Assembly: GCA_023819545.1 (NCBI GenBank)
Contig: JAMWCA010000006.1
Span: forward strand, 1 to 28,797
Length of the DNA stretch: 28,797 nucleotides
Direction of reading: 5' to 3'
Source: Candidatus Omnitrophota bacterium
Lineage (GTDB): Bacteria > Ratteibacteria > UBA8468 > B48-G9 > JAFGKM01
Positions 15,076 through 22,860 of the stretch are shown one piece after another. The notes under the pieces are model-generated. The model saw only the letters and a program-made list of their open reading frames with translations, had not been told where the DNA came from and ran no database searches. A program made the translations under genes and the position numbers. Numbering within the stretch: position 1 is the stretch's first letter; every line of letters begins with the position of its first letter.

Positions 15076-15630
15076 ATGGAAAACAAATATAAGAAAAATA
15101 TAATTGTTGGAATTACAGGTTCTATAGCAATTTATAAGACCTGTGAGGTTATAAGGAAGTTGATAAAAAATAATTGGAATGTTAAAGTAGTTATGACAAA
15201 GAATGCAAAAAAATTTATAAGCCCTTTAACTTTTGAAACATTATCAAAAAATCAGGTTTATTCAGATATGTTTAATAGAAACTATGAAGAGGACCATATT
15301 AAACTATCATATTTTGCTTCAATAATTTTAATATGTCCTGCAACAGCAAATATAATAGGGAAAATTGCCTCTGGTATATGTGATGATCTTTTAACTACAA
15401 CAGTTTTTGCATTTGATAAACCTGTAATTTTTGCTCCTGCAATGAATGAAAAGATGTGGAAAAATAAGATAGTAAAAGAAAATGTGGAAAAATTAAAAAA
15501 ATATGGATATTACTTTATTGGACCAGAAAAAGGTGAACTTGCAAATGGAAAAATCGGTATAGGTCATCTTGCAGATACTGAAAAAATTGTTAATTTTGTT
15601 GAAGAGATATATAAAAAATTTCAAAAATAA
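15076..15630 (+). CDS. Stand-alone CoaC-like flavoprotein (phosphopantothenoylcysteine decarboxylase family)
   Basis: A 184-residue protein of the HFCD flavoprotein family. GITGSIAIYK (12-21) is the FMN-binding start, H74 in DHIKLS matches the catalytic histidine, CPATANIIGKIASGICDDLL (88-106) is the flavin and trimer region, and PAMN (121-124) is the substrate-binding motif of CoaC/Dfp. These set it apart from UbiX. In most CoaC proteins the flap reads LACG-x-x-G-x-GR with a reactive cysteine; here it reads LANGKIGIGH, with Asn157 in place of Cys and His in place of Arg. The CoaB synthetase domain normally fused in bacterial Dfp is absent and must be elsewhere if the pathway is complete. The role in coenzyme A synthesis is therefore likely but not certain. 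Confidence 0.75.
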   Translation: MENKYKKNIIVGITGSIAIYKTCEVIRKLIKNNWNVKVVMTKNAKKFISPLTFETLSKNQVYSDMFNRNYEEDHIKLSYFASIILICPATANIIGKIASGICDDLLTTTVFAFDKPVIFAPAMNEKMWKNKIVKENVEKLKKYGYYFIGPEKGELANGKIGIGHLADTEKIVNFVEEIYKKFQK

Positions 15631-15649
15631 ATTATTTAATTTTTCTTTT

Positions 15650-16081
15650 AGATGTCCTTCTGTTATTTCTTGCTCTGTTTGTTTTCAACAGGAGTGATTA
15701 ACTTTTCAATTACATCAGGTGAATTTTCTATTTTTTCTCTTCTTACATCTTTTATAATAAGTTTTCTAATTCTTCCTTCTTTTACTTCCTACCTTTTCTG
15801 TATTTACTTGATAAAAATCTTGCTTTAGGTGGAAAAGGCGTTATCCTTATTCCATATCTAATAACTATAGGGATTAACTTTTATCAAGAATATTATAAGG
15901 TGGTTATTCACTTATAAATCTTGACCATCCATATCTTTGACTTATAAAAATTTCCTTTAAAATTAAATAAGTTGGATGTGTTGATGTTCTATATATCTTA
16001 ATTTACCATCTCTTGTAAGTTTATCAAGTGCATAATGTCTATATAATCAGTTTTAAATCTTTTTAAAATTATTTTCCAACT
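15650..16081 (-). pseudogene. Decayed aldo/keto reductase gene
   Basis: No intact gene lies between 15631 and 16205, but the minus strand holds ordered aldo/keto reductase fragments in shifting frames. Near 16030-16081 it reads SWKIILKRFKTDYIDIMHL. Near 15990-16028 ALDKLTRDGKLRYI follows in another frame. At about 15880-15990 come TSTHPTYLILKEIF, GWSRFISE, a stop (15904-15906) in place of the family's conserved Gln, and PPYNILDK. At about 15800-15870 comes LIPIVIRYGIRITPF, followed by FLSSKYRKG. A remnant VIEKLITPVENKQSKK lies at 15663-15720. The catalytic N-terminal part, the segment after DYID and the C-terminal cofactor site are missing. At least one nonsense change, two frameshifts and deletions are needed to explain it. 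The strip 16082-16136 reads TNEAKKMIEVGLISKGLK on the same strand and may be a fragment of a different gene. Confidence 0.75.
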
Positions 16082-16136
16082 TTTAAATTATATGTTTTCA
16101 GTCCTTTACTAATCAATCCAACTTCTATCATCTTTT

Positions 16137-16165
16137 TTGCTTCATTTGTTTTTTTATTATATAAT
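16137..16165 (+). promoter_or_regulatory. Probable promoter of the aminotransferase-rpsP gene run
   Basis: TTGCTT (16137-16142), a 17-bp spacer and a perfect TATAAT (16160-16165). Transcription would start near 16172, about 34 nt before the ATG at 16206. An 11-bp sequence, TTTTAATCTTT, is repeated in tandem in the leader (about 16169-16190). Confidence 0.5.
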
Positions 16166-16205
16166 TTATTTAATCTTTTTTAATCTTTTTCAAAAGGAGT
16201 TAAAA

Positions 16206-17558
16206 ATGGGAAAGGAATTTCCTTTAATACCAAAGAAAGTTAAAAAAGTTGAGACAAAATATAGAAAAATAATAACTGATATTCCAGTTCCAGAATCAAT
16301 ACCAGTTCTTGAAAAACTAAGGGAATATGAACCAATTTCAATGTCTGGTCAACCTCCAATTATATGGGATAAAGCAATAGGTATAAACGTTTATGATAAA
16401 TATGGAAATATGTGGCTTGATTTTTCTTCAGGAGTTCTTGTTGCAAATGCAGGACATGGAAATAAATTTGTTATTGAAGAAATAAAAAAACAGATAGAAA
16501 AGCCACTTTTACATAATTACTGTTTTCCTTCAGAGATAAGAGCAGAACTTGTTGAAAAAATTGCCTCTTTGTCTCCAGAACCACTGAAAAAAGTATTTCT
16601 TCTTACAACAGGAGCAGAGGCAATTGAATGTGCAATTAAACTTGCAAGAACTTATGGAAAATCAAAAAATAAAAAAGTAATTATTTCTTTTGAAGGTGCT
16701 TTTCATGGAAGAACCCTTGGTGCTCAAATGATAGGTGGGATTCCAAATTTAAAGGAATGGATTGTTAATCCTGACCCTGATATAATTCAAGTCCCTTTCC
16801 CAGGAGATCCAAGATGTAAAGATAAAAGTTTTGATTTATTTTTAAAAAAAATTAAAGAAAAGAATATTAATGAAAAAGATGTCTGTGCTGTTATAAGTGA
16901 AACATATCAGGGTGGAAATGCCTCTTTAATGCCATTAGATTATGCAAAACAACTGAGAGAATGGTGTGATAAGAATGAAATTTTATTGATTTTTGATGAA
17001 ATACAGGCAGGTTTTGGAAGAACAGGAACTTTTTGGGGATTTCAACATTATGGTATAATCCCTGATTTATTTGTTCTTGGTAAAGGTATTTCAAGTTCTT
17101 TGCCTATATCTGCTGTTGTTGGAAGAAAAGAAATTTTGGATCAGTATGAACCAGGAACTATGACAAGTACACATACTGGAAATCCTTTATGTTGTGCTGC
17201 TGCTCTTGGAAGTATAAATTACATTGAAAAATATAGGTTATGGGAAAATGCAAAGAAGATGGGAGAAATTTTTGAAAAAAAGTTATCTGAATTGAAAAAA
17301 TATAATTGTGTTGGTTTTGTTTGTGGTAAAGGTCTTGTATGGGGATTGCATATAGTAAAGAATGGGACAGAACCAGACCCTGATACTGCATTTAAAATTG
17401 TAGAAAAATCCTTTGAAAAAGGTCTTTTGTTTTTTGCTCCTGTTGGTTATAAAAGTGCAACTATAAAGGTTAACCCTCCTTTAATTATAAATGAAGAGGC
17501 AATTATAGAAGGATGTGATGTAATAAAAGAAGCAATTGAGGAGGTCTTAATTGGATGA
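16206..17558 (+). CDS. Class III PLP-dependent aminotransferase (4-aminobutyrate aminotransferase-like)
   Basis: A fold-type I aminotransferase of 450 residues. Typical features are WLDFSSGVLVANAGH, LLTTGAEAIECAIKLAR, SFEGAFHGRT, the Asp in IFDEIQAGFGRTG and the PLP-binding Lys at residue 293 (VLGKGISS). The ATG at 16206 has AAGGAG 6 bp upstream. The frame is open 23 codons further, but that extension starts at a TTG within the promoter and codes for an unlikely hydrophobic leader. The family uses omega-amino donors such as GABA, ornithine or beta-alanine; the exact substrate is unknown. It overlaps the M20 hydrolase gene by 8 bp, and an oxidoreductase gene follows, so the three probably act in one pathway. 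Confidence 0.9.
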   Translation: MGKEFPLIPKKVKKVETKYRKIITDIPVPESIPVLEKLREYEPISMSGQPPIIWDKAIGINVYDKYGNMWLDFSSGVLVANAGHGNKFVIEEIKKQIEKPLLHNYCFPSEIRAELVEKIASLSPEPLKKVFLLTTGAEAIECAIKLARTYGKSKNKKVIISFEGAFHGRTLGAQMIGGIPNLKEWIVNPDPDIIQVPFPGDPRCKDKSFDLFLKKIKEKNINEKDVCAVISETYQGGNASLMPLDYAKQLREWCDKNEILLIFDEIQAGFGRTGTFWGFQHYGIIPDLFVLGKGISSSLPISAVVGRKEILDQYEPGTMTSTHTGNPLCCAAALGSINYIEKYRLWENAKKMGEIFEKKLSELKKYNCVGFVCGKGLVWGLHIVKNGTEPDPDTAFKIVEKSFEKGLLFFAPVGYKSATIKVNPPLIINEEAIIEGCDVIKEAIEEVLIG

Positions 17559-18780
17559 AATTAAAAAATTAATTGAGAAAAATTTGGAAGAGACAAAGGA
17601 ATTTTTAAAGGCACTGATAAGGTTTGATAGTATTAGTGGGATTGGAGAGGAAAAGATTCAGGAATTTATTTATGAAAAATTTAAAAATTTTGGGAATTGT
17701 AAACTTGTTCAGATAGAACAAGATATAAAAAAAGACCCTGAATATACTTTTGGAGATATAAATTATGATTACACTAAAAGGAAAAATCTTTGTCTTGAAA
17801 TTGGAAATGGCAATAAATACACTCTCATTTTAAATACTCATTCAGATGTTGTTCCTGCTTATAACTGGGAAAAAGCGTTTTTGTCTGAAGAGAAAGATGG
17901 TTATATCTATGGAAGAGGTGCTTGTGATGCAAAAGGTCAAATAGCGACAATTTATTTAGTTTTAATGTCCCTTAAGAAATTGAATAAAAAAATTTCTGGT
18001 AAAATCATTGTTGAAATTGTAATTGAAGAAGAAGTTGGTGGGAATGGAACTCTTTCTTTGATAAGACAAGGATATAAAGGAGATGGAGTTATTGTTCTTG
18101 AACCAACAGAATTAAAAATTACACCAGCCAATAGAGGTGCTGTATGGTTTAAACTTGAATTATATGGTAAAAGCGTTCATATGGGTAAAATTTGGGAAGG
18201 AGTTAATGCAATTGAAAAGTTTTGTTATTTGTACTCAAAATTCAAAGAATTTGAGAAAAAATTAATAGAAGAAAGTAGAAATGTCCCCTTATTTGAAAAA
18301 TTTAAACAACCAGTTCAGTTAAATTTTGGAATTATTAAAGGAGAAGGATGGCCAAGTATGGTATGTGGAAAAGTTGAAGTTGAAGGGGGTATTGGATTTT
18401 TACCAAATAAAACATTAAATCAGATAAAAAAAGAATTTGAAAATGTTATAAAAAATTGTAAAGATCAATGGATTGTTTCTAATTACAAATTATCTTTCCC
18501 TAAATTACATAATGATTCATATTCTATACCATCTGACCACTTTCTTGTGAAAACAATTGAAAAATCATGTATTGAATCAGGATTTCAACCAGTTGTTGAG
18601 GGATTTATTGCAAGTTGTGATGCTCGTTTATTTAATAAAGTAGGTAATATGCCTGTTATTGTTTTTGGTCCTGGTTCACTTGATGATGCACATTCAAACC
18701 ATGAAAAAATAAAGATAGAAGATATAAAAAAAGCAGGAGAAATCTTATTAAGGACTGTTTTAAAATTGATGGAGGGGTGA
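17551..18780 (+). CDS. M20-family metallohydrolase (ArgE/DapE-like)
   Basis: A 409-residue di-zinc amidohydrolase. Metal and catalytic residues visible are H97 and D99 (NTHSDV), D126 (GRGACDAKG), the catalytic Glu pair E160/E161 (IEEEVGG), E184 (LEPTE) and H381 (DAHSNHE). The dimerisation domain lies between (RGAVWFKLELYGKSVHMG). The family removes acyl groups from, or splits, N-acyl amino acids and dipeptides; the substrate is not known. Translation most likely starts at TTG 17551, which has a strong GAGGAGG site 6 bp upstream; an ATG 4 bp later is out of frame. The gene overlaps the aminotransferase stop by 8 bp, which suggests coupling. Confidence 0.88.
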   Translation: MDEIKKLIEKNLEETKEFLKALIRFDSISGIGEEKIQEFIYEKFKNFGNCKLVQIEQDIKKDPEYTFGDINYDYTKRKNLCLEIGNGNKYTLILNTHSDVVPAYNWEKAFLSEEKDGYIYGRGACDAKGQIATIYLVLMSLKKLNKKISGKIIVEIVIEEEVGGNGTLSLIRQGYKGDGVIVLEPTELKITPANRGAVWFKLELYGKSVHMGKIWEGVNAIEKFCYLYSKFKEFEKKLIEESRNVPLFEKFKQPVQLNFGIIKGEGWPSMVCGKVEVEGGIGFLPNKTLNQIKKEFENVIKNCKDQWIVSNYKLSFPKLHNDSYSIPSDHFLVKTIEKSCIESGFQPVVEGFIASCDARLFNKVGNMPVIVFGPGSLDDAHSNHEKIKIEDIKKAGEILLRTVLKLMEG

Positions 18781-18781
18781 A

Positions 18782-19846
18782 ATGATAAAACTTGGAATAA
18801 TAGGGCTTGGAAAATTTGGAACAAATATTCTAAACACATATAAGCAACTTGAAATGAAAGGAATATGTAAACTTGTTGCCATATGTGATATAAATGAGAA
18901 AGTTTTGGATGAAAAAGTTAAAGAATATAAAATAAAAGGTTATACTGATTATAAAGAAATGATTGAAAAAGAAGAGTTTGATGGAATTGCAATTGCTACA
19001 CCTGACCCATTTCATAAACAACCAGTTATTTATTGTGCAAATAAAAAAATTCATGTTTTTGTTGAAAAACCTTTAGATGTAACTGTTGAAGGATGTATAG
19101 AAATGATAGAAATTTGTAAAAAAAATAATGTATTACTTCAAGTTGATTTTCATAAAAGATTTGACCCATTCCATCAAACAATTAAGAAAGATATAGAACA
19201 AGGTAAGATTGGTAAGATAGAATATGGGTCTGTTCATATGGAAGATAAAATAGTTGTTCCAAGGGATTGGTTCCCAAACTGGGCTGATAAAAGTTCGCCT
19301 GTTTGGTTTCTTGGAGTCCATTTTTTTGATTTGATGAGATGGTTTTTGAAAAGTAATGGAAAGAAGGTCTTTGCTAAAGGGATAAAAAACAAATTAAAAT
19401 CACTTGGAATTGATACATTTGATGCAGTTATTGCAGTTGTTGAGTTTAAAAATGGCACAATTATTTCTTTTGAACTTTCTTGGATTTTGCCTGAAAAATT
19501 TGAAAGTATAGTTAATCAGGGTTTTAAACTTGTTGGGGAAAATGGGATTATAGAATGTGATAGTCAAGACAGAGGAACAAGGGTATGCTATGAAAGTACA
19601 GGAGTTATGACTTATAATCCTGTCTTTATAAATCAAGTTGAAAAGTTTGGTGAAAGATTTTATTCTGGATATGGTATTGAAAGTATTGAAGATTTTGTTT
19701 ATAATATAATATATTTAAAAGAGGGGTATAAAATAGATGACTTAAAGAATTGGATAAGTGCATTTGGAGAAGATGGGCTTGAATCAACAAAAATTGCAGT
19801 AGCTATTCATAAAAGTATAGAAAGTCAAAAAGAAGAAAATATTTAG
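18782..19846 (+). CDS. Gfo/Idh/MocA-family NAD(P)-dependent oxidoreductase
   Basis: A 354-residue dehydrogenase with an N-terminal Rossmann fold (GIIGLGKFG, residues 5-13), the family's EKP motif with catalytic-site Lys (VEKPLDV, E95-K96-P97) and a C-terminal substrate domain with GVHFFDLMRWFL supplying a conserved His/Asp. Members oxidise or reduce sugars, inositols, amino sugars and related cyclic compounds; the substrate cannot be told here. It starts 1 bp after the M20 stop, with GGAGGGG before its ATG, and rpsP follows after 11 bp. Together with the aminotransferase and amidohydrolase it may serve breakdown or making of an amino-group-bearing compound (inference). Confidence 0.87.
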   Translation: MIKLGIIGLGKFGTNILNTYKQLEMKGICKLVAICDINEKVLDEKVKEYKIKGYTDYKEMIEKEEFDGIAIATPDPFHKQPVIYCANKKIHVFVEKPLDVTVEGCIEMIEICKKNNVLLQVDFHKRFDPFHQTIKKDIEQGKIGKIEYGSVHMEDKIVVPRDWFPNWADKSSPVWFLGVHFFDLMRWFLKSNGKKVFAKGIKNKLKSLGIDTFDAVIAVVEFKNGTIISFELSWILPEKFESIVNQGFKLVGENGIIECDSQDRGTRVCYESTGVMTYNPVFINQVEKFGERFYSGYGIESIEDFVYNIIYLKEGYKIDDLKNWISAFGEDGLESTKIAVAIHKSIESQKEENI

Positions 19847-19857
19847 AGGAGAAAAAA

Positions 19858-20100
19858 ATGGCAACAAAAATAAGATTGGTGAGAAAAGGGAAAAGAAATA
19901 GACCATTTTTTAGAGTGATTGCAGTAAGCGATGAAAAGGACGGAAGAGGAGATGTCCTTGAAGTTTTAGGTTATTATGATCCTTTGCCTGACCCTGCTAT
20001 TTTCCAAGTAAAGGAGGACAGGGTTAAATACTGGTTAAGTGTTGGTGCAAAACCAAGTCCAACTGTTGAGTCATTTTTAAAGAAAAAAGGGATTATATAA
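19858..20100 (+). CDS. rpsP: 30S ribosomal protein bS16
   Basis: An 80-residue protein with the bS16 sequence signature: MATKIRLVRKGKRNRPFFR at the start, GRGDVLEVLGYYDP in the middle and DRVKYWLSVGAKPSPTV near the end. A GAGGAG site precedes the ATG. It begins the usual rpsP-trmD-rplS run. The KH-domain protein and RimM genes often found between rpsP and trmD are missing: only 7 bp separate the two. Confidence 0.97.
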   Translation: MATKIRLVRKGKRNRPFFRVIAVSDEKDGRGDVLEVLGYYDPLPDPAIFQVKEDRVKYWLSVGAKPSPTVESFLKKKGII

Positions 20101-20107
20101 AAAATAA

Positions 20108-20815
20108 ATGCGAATTGATATCCTTACAATTTTCCCTGAAATTTTTACTCCACTTGATGTAAGTATTATTAAAAGAGCAAAAGAGAAAGGGATAATAAGG
20201 ATAAAAATCTGGAATTTAAGAGATTTTTCAAAAGACAGGCATAAAAAAGTTGATGATAAAGTTTATGGTGGAGGTAAAGGAATGGTTTTAAAATGTCAAC
20301 CAATATTTGATGCAATTGATAAAATAAAAAGTGAAAATAAAGATGCAAAAGTTATCTTAACAAGTCCAACTGGTCAACTTTTTGACCAACAATTTGCCAA
20401 AAAATTAAGTCAAGAAAAAGGGCTTATCCTAATTTGTGGTCATTATGAAGGTGTTGATGAAAGAGTTAAAAAAATATGTGATTATGAAATTTCCATAGGT
20501 GATTATATTTTAACAGGTGGAGAACTTCCTGCAATGGTAATAGTTGATTGTGTTGTTCGTCTTTTAAAAGGTGTTTTACCAGAAGATGTCCCTGTTTATG
20601 ATAGTTTTTACAATTATTTATTTGACTGGCCATGTTATACAAGACCTAAAAATTTTAAAGGAATGAAAGTTCCAGAGATATTACTATCAGGAAATCATAA
20701 AGCAATAGAAAACTGGAGAAAAAAAATCGCAATAAAATATACAAAAGAAAAAAGACCAGACCTATATGAAAAATATATAAAACAGGGAGGGGAAGATGAC
20801 ATTGAAAAAAGTTGA
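20108..20815 (+). CDS. trmD: tRNA (guanine-N1-)-methyltransferase TrmD
   Basis: A 235-residue SPOUT-class enzyme that methylates G37 of tRNAs with S-adenosylmethionine. Diagnostic segments are MRIDILTIFPEIF, DDKVYGGGKGMVL, LICGHYEGVDERV and the knot region ISIGDYILTGGELPAMV, followed by LLSGNHKAIENWR. All lie at the expected spacing, so the gene looks intact. It overlaps rplS by 20 bp. Confidence 0.97.
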   Translation: MRIDILTIFPEIFTPLDVSIIKRAKEKGIIRIKIWNLRDFSKDRHKKVDDKVYGGGKGMVLKCQPIFDAIDKIKSENKDAKVILTSPTGQLFDQQFAKKLSQEKGLILICGHYEGVDERVKKICDYEISIGDYILTGGELPAMVIVDCVVRLLKGVLPEDVPVYDSFYNYLFDWPCYTRPKNFKGMKVPEILLSGNHKAIENWRKKIAIKYTKEKRPDLYEKYIKQGGEDDIEKS

Positions 20816-21131
20816 AGAGATTGAAGAAAAATTTAAACCAAATAAAGAAATTCCAGAATTTTGGCCTGGTGATGAACTTGCAGTTCACATAAGAATAAAA
20901 GAAGGAGAAAAAGAAAGAATTCAAATTTTTACAGGCACCTGTATAGCAAGAAGAGGAAAAGGAATAAGGGAGACATTTACAGTTAGAAAAATTTCTTATG
21001 GAGAAGGTGTTGAAAGGATTTTTCCTTTATATTGTCCAAATATTGTAAAAATTGAAGTTTTGAAAACAAGAGAGAGAAATCGTCTTGCCCCAAGAGCAAA
21101 AATGTATTATTTAAGAAATAAGAATAAATGA
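20796..21131 (+). CDS. rplS: 50S ribosomal protein bL19
   Basis: A 111-residue protein with bL19 features: FWPGDELAVHIRIKEG, RIQIFTGTCIARRGKG, TFTVRKISYGEGVERIFP and a basic end with RNRLAPRAKMYYLR. The ATG lies within the trmD coding end and has GGGAGGGGAAG directly upstream. The stop overlaps the next start (ATGA). Confidence 0.97.
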   Translation: MTLKKVEEIEEKFKPNKEIPEFWPGDELAVHIRIKEGEKERIQIFTGTCIARRGKGIRETFTVRKISYGEGVERIFPLYCPNIVKIEVLKTRERNRLAPRAKMYYLRNKNK

Positions 21132-21469
21132 AAAATATTGAATTTGGTAAATTTGGAGAAGAAAAAGGTATTGAATTCTTAAAAAGGAATGGATATAAGA
21201 TAATTGAAAGAAATTATAAAACAAAAATAGGGGAAATTGATATAATTGCAAAAAAGGAAAAGCAGATTATCTTTATAGAGGTGAAGACAAGAAGTTCGGA
21301 TAATTATGGATTTCCAGAAGAAGCAGTTAATCAAAGAAAATTAAAAAAGATTGAAAAGGTTGCTTATTTATATTTAAAATCAAAAAAAACAAATCTTCCT
21401 ATAAGATTTGAAGTTTTATCTATTATAAAAGACAAGGAGAATTTTAAATTTGAAATAATACCTATTTGA
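21128..21469 (+). CDS. yraN: YraN/UPF0102 endonuclease-like protein
   Basis: A 113-residue protein of the UPF0102 family, which has a Holliday-junction-resolvase/restriction-endonuclease-like fold. The conserved core is present: GEEKGIEFLKRNGYKIIERNY, GEIDIIAKKEKQIIFIEVKTR (the D-x-n-EVK nuclease-type motif) and EAVNQRKLKKIEKVAYLYL. The cellular role of the family is not settled. It sits after rplS, where many bacteria have rnhB followed by this gene; rnhB is not here. It overlaps the convergent HD-GYP gene by 8 bp at its 3' end. Confidence 0.92.
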   Translation: MKNIEFGKFGEEKGIEFLKRNGYKIIERNYKTKIGEIDIIAKKEKQIIFIEVKTRSSDNYGFPEEAVNQRKLKKIEKVAYLYLKSKKTNLPIRFEVLSIIKDKENFKFEIIPI

Positions 21470-22790
21470 AACTCAATCCTTTTTTCTTCAATAAATCAAT
21501 GCATATATTTACAACTTCCTCATCATACTTTATACCTCTATTTATATAGATTTCATTAAGTGCTTCATCAAGAGTTAATGCAGGTCTATAAGGTCTGTGG
21601 GTAATCATTGCATCAACAACATCACATACACTAATTATTCTTGCTTCTTTTAAAATTTCATTTCCTTTAATTCCTCTTGGATAACCACTACCATCAAGTC
21701 GTTCATGGTGCTGTAAAACTATTTGAGAAATTTTTTCAAACTGTGGAATTACTTTTAAAATATTATATGCAACAATTGGATGGGTCTTTACTATACTAAA
21801 TTCAATAGGGGTTAATTTTCTTGGAAGGATAAGTAATTCAGAAGGGACTGAAATTTTACCTATATCATGTAATAAGGAAGCCCAAACAATTTCTCTGATT
21901 TCTTTTTCTTTTAGTCCAATTTCTCTTGCTATATGTTCAGATAAAATAGAAACACTCAATTGATGACCTGAAGTATAAGGGTCTCTAATTTCAACAACTT
22001 TTGCTAAAGCATTTATTGTTCCATTTAATGTTTCTTCTAATAATTTTGCCTCTTCTTTTAATTTTTCTTCAAGTTTAACTCTTTCAGTTATATCTATTCC
22101 AGTCCCAATTATTATTTTTTTCCCTTTATATTTCCCAACCCTTCCAGCAACATAACAATATCTAATTTCTCCATTAGGTCTTTTTACCCTTAAATTTAAA
22201 CTTGCTGATTCTATTTGTCCAGAAAATCTCTTTTCAGCAAGCTCTTTTATTAAATTTCTGTCATCTTCATAAATAAATTCAAATATTTTTTCCCCAATTA
22301 TTTTATCTTTAGGACGACCAAAAATCTCACATGCAGCATCGTTTACATATATAAATCTAAAATCTTGGTCATACATATATATCCCAGCAACACTTTTTTC
22401 AGCAAGATTTTCCCATTCATAAAGTATTTCCTCTTCTTCTTCTAATCTAATCTTTAATAGTTCCTCTTCTGTTATATCATGAAATACAACTAAATATTTT
22501 GAATATTCTTCTTTTAATTCAATTAGTTTAGCAATTGCATATCTTTTCTGTTCTCCAATTTTAAGTTCTAATTTATTAATTTTATCTTTAAAATTAAATA
22601 GGTTTTCTATTTCTTCATCTTTAAAGATGGGAAGATTTTTGATATTTTTACCTATTATATCTTCTTTTTTAAGTCCATAATTTTCTAATTTTCCAATGAC
22701 TTCAATAATATTTTTTTCTCTATCTAATAAAAAAATTAAACTTGCAATACTCTCGCAAATAATCTCTATTGGGATATTTTTTCTATCCAT
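21462..22790 (-). CDS. PAS-PAS-HD-GYP domain protein, putative cyclic-di-GMP phosphodiesterase
   Basis: A 442-residue soluble signalling protein. Residues 1-110 look like a divergent PAS domain, 125-238 a clear PAS/PAC unit (YMYDQDFRFIYVNDAACEIFG to GIDITERVKLEE), 238-258 a coiled linker, and 258-442 an HD-GYP domain. HD-GYP residues seen are H276, H308-D309 (LLHDIGK), K312, H337 (KTHP), H361-H362 (QHHERLDGSGYPRG) and D390 (CDVVDA). The set is complete, so it probably breaks down cyclic di-GMP or a related dinucleotide. There is no membrane segment; the PAS units must sense something inside the cell. Its promoter would give a leaderless mRNA. The next gene, lysC, is divergent. Confidence 0.92.
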   Translation of the reverse strand: MDRKNIPIEIICESIASLIFLLDREKNIIEVIGKLENYGLKKEDIIGKNIKNLPIFKDEEIENLFNFKDKINKLELKIGEQKRYAIAKLIELKEEYSKYLVVFHDITEEELLKIRLEEEEEILYEWENLAEKSVAGIYMYDQDFRFIYVNDAACEIFGRPKDKIIGEKIFEFIYEDDRNLIKELAEKRFSGQIESASLNLRVKRPNGEIRYCYVAGRVGKYKGKKIIIGTGIDITERVKLEEKLKEEAKLLEETLNGTINALAKVVEIRDPYTSGHQLSVSILSEHIAREIGLKEKEIREIVWASLLHDIGKISVPSELLILPRKLTPIEFSIVKTHPIVAYNILKVIPQFEKISQIVLQHHERLDGSGYPRGIKGNEILKEARIISVCDVVDAMITHRPYRPALTLDEALNEIYINRGIKYDEEVVNICIDLLKKKGLSFK

Positions 22791-22796
22791 TTTTAT

Positions 22797-22825
22797 ATTT
22801 TACCGAGAATTTTAAATTTTGTAAA
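22797..22825 (-). promoter_or_regulatory. Promoter of the HD-GYP gene, placed for a leaderless transcript
   Basis: On the minus strand TTTACA (22825-22820) is followed after 17 bp by TAAAAT (22802-22797), and the ATG (22790) begins 7 bp after the -10. The predicted first base is the A of the start codon, and there is no ribosome site. Confidence 0.5.
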
Positions 22826-22829
22826 TAGA

Positions 22830-22855
22830 TGGTATAATTAAATAGTTTAAAGGAG
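22830..22855 (+). promoter_or_regulatory. Extended -10 promoter and ribosome site of lysC
   Basis: TGG-TATAAT (22830-22838) is an extended -10 element; no good -35 is seen. The predicted start is near 22845. AAAGGAG at 22849-22855 lies 5 bp before the ATG at 22861. The leader is too short for a lysine riboswitch, and none is visible. Confidence 0.5.
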
Positions 22856-22860
22856 AAAAT

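Noticed and set aside
16137..16205. A 23-residue hydrophobic N-terminal extension of the aminotransferase
   Set aside because: It starts at a TTG inside the -35 element, has no ribosome site, and the ATG at 16206 has AAGGAG at ideal spacing and fits the family N-terminus.
19133..19636. Long open frames antisense to the Gfo/Idh/MocA gene
   Set aside because: They lie opposite a clearly conserved gene, have no ribosome sites and encode low-complexity, family-less sequences expected from AT-rich coding DNA.
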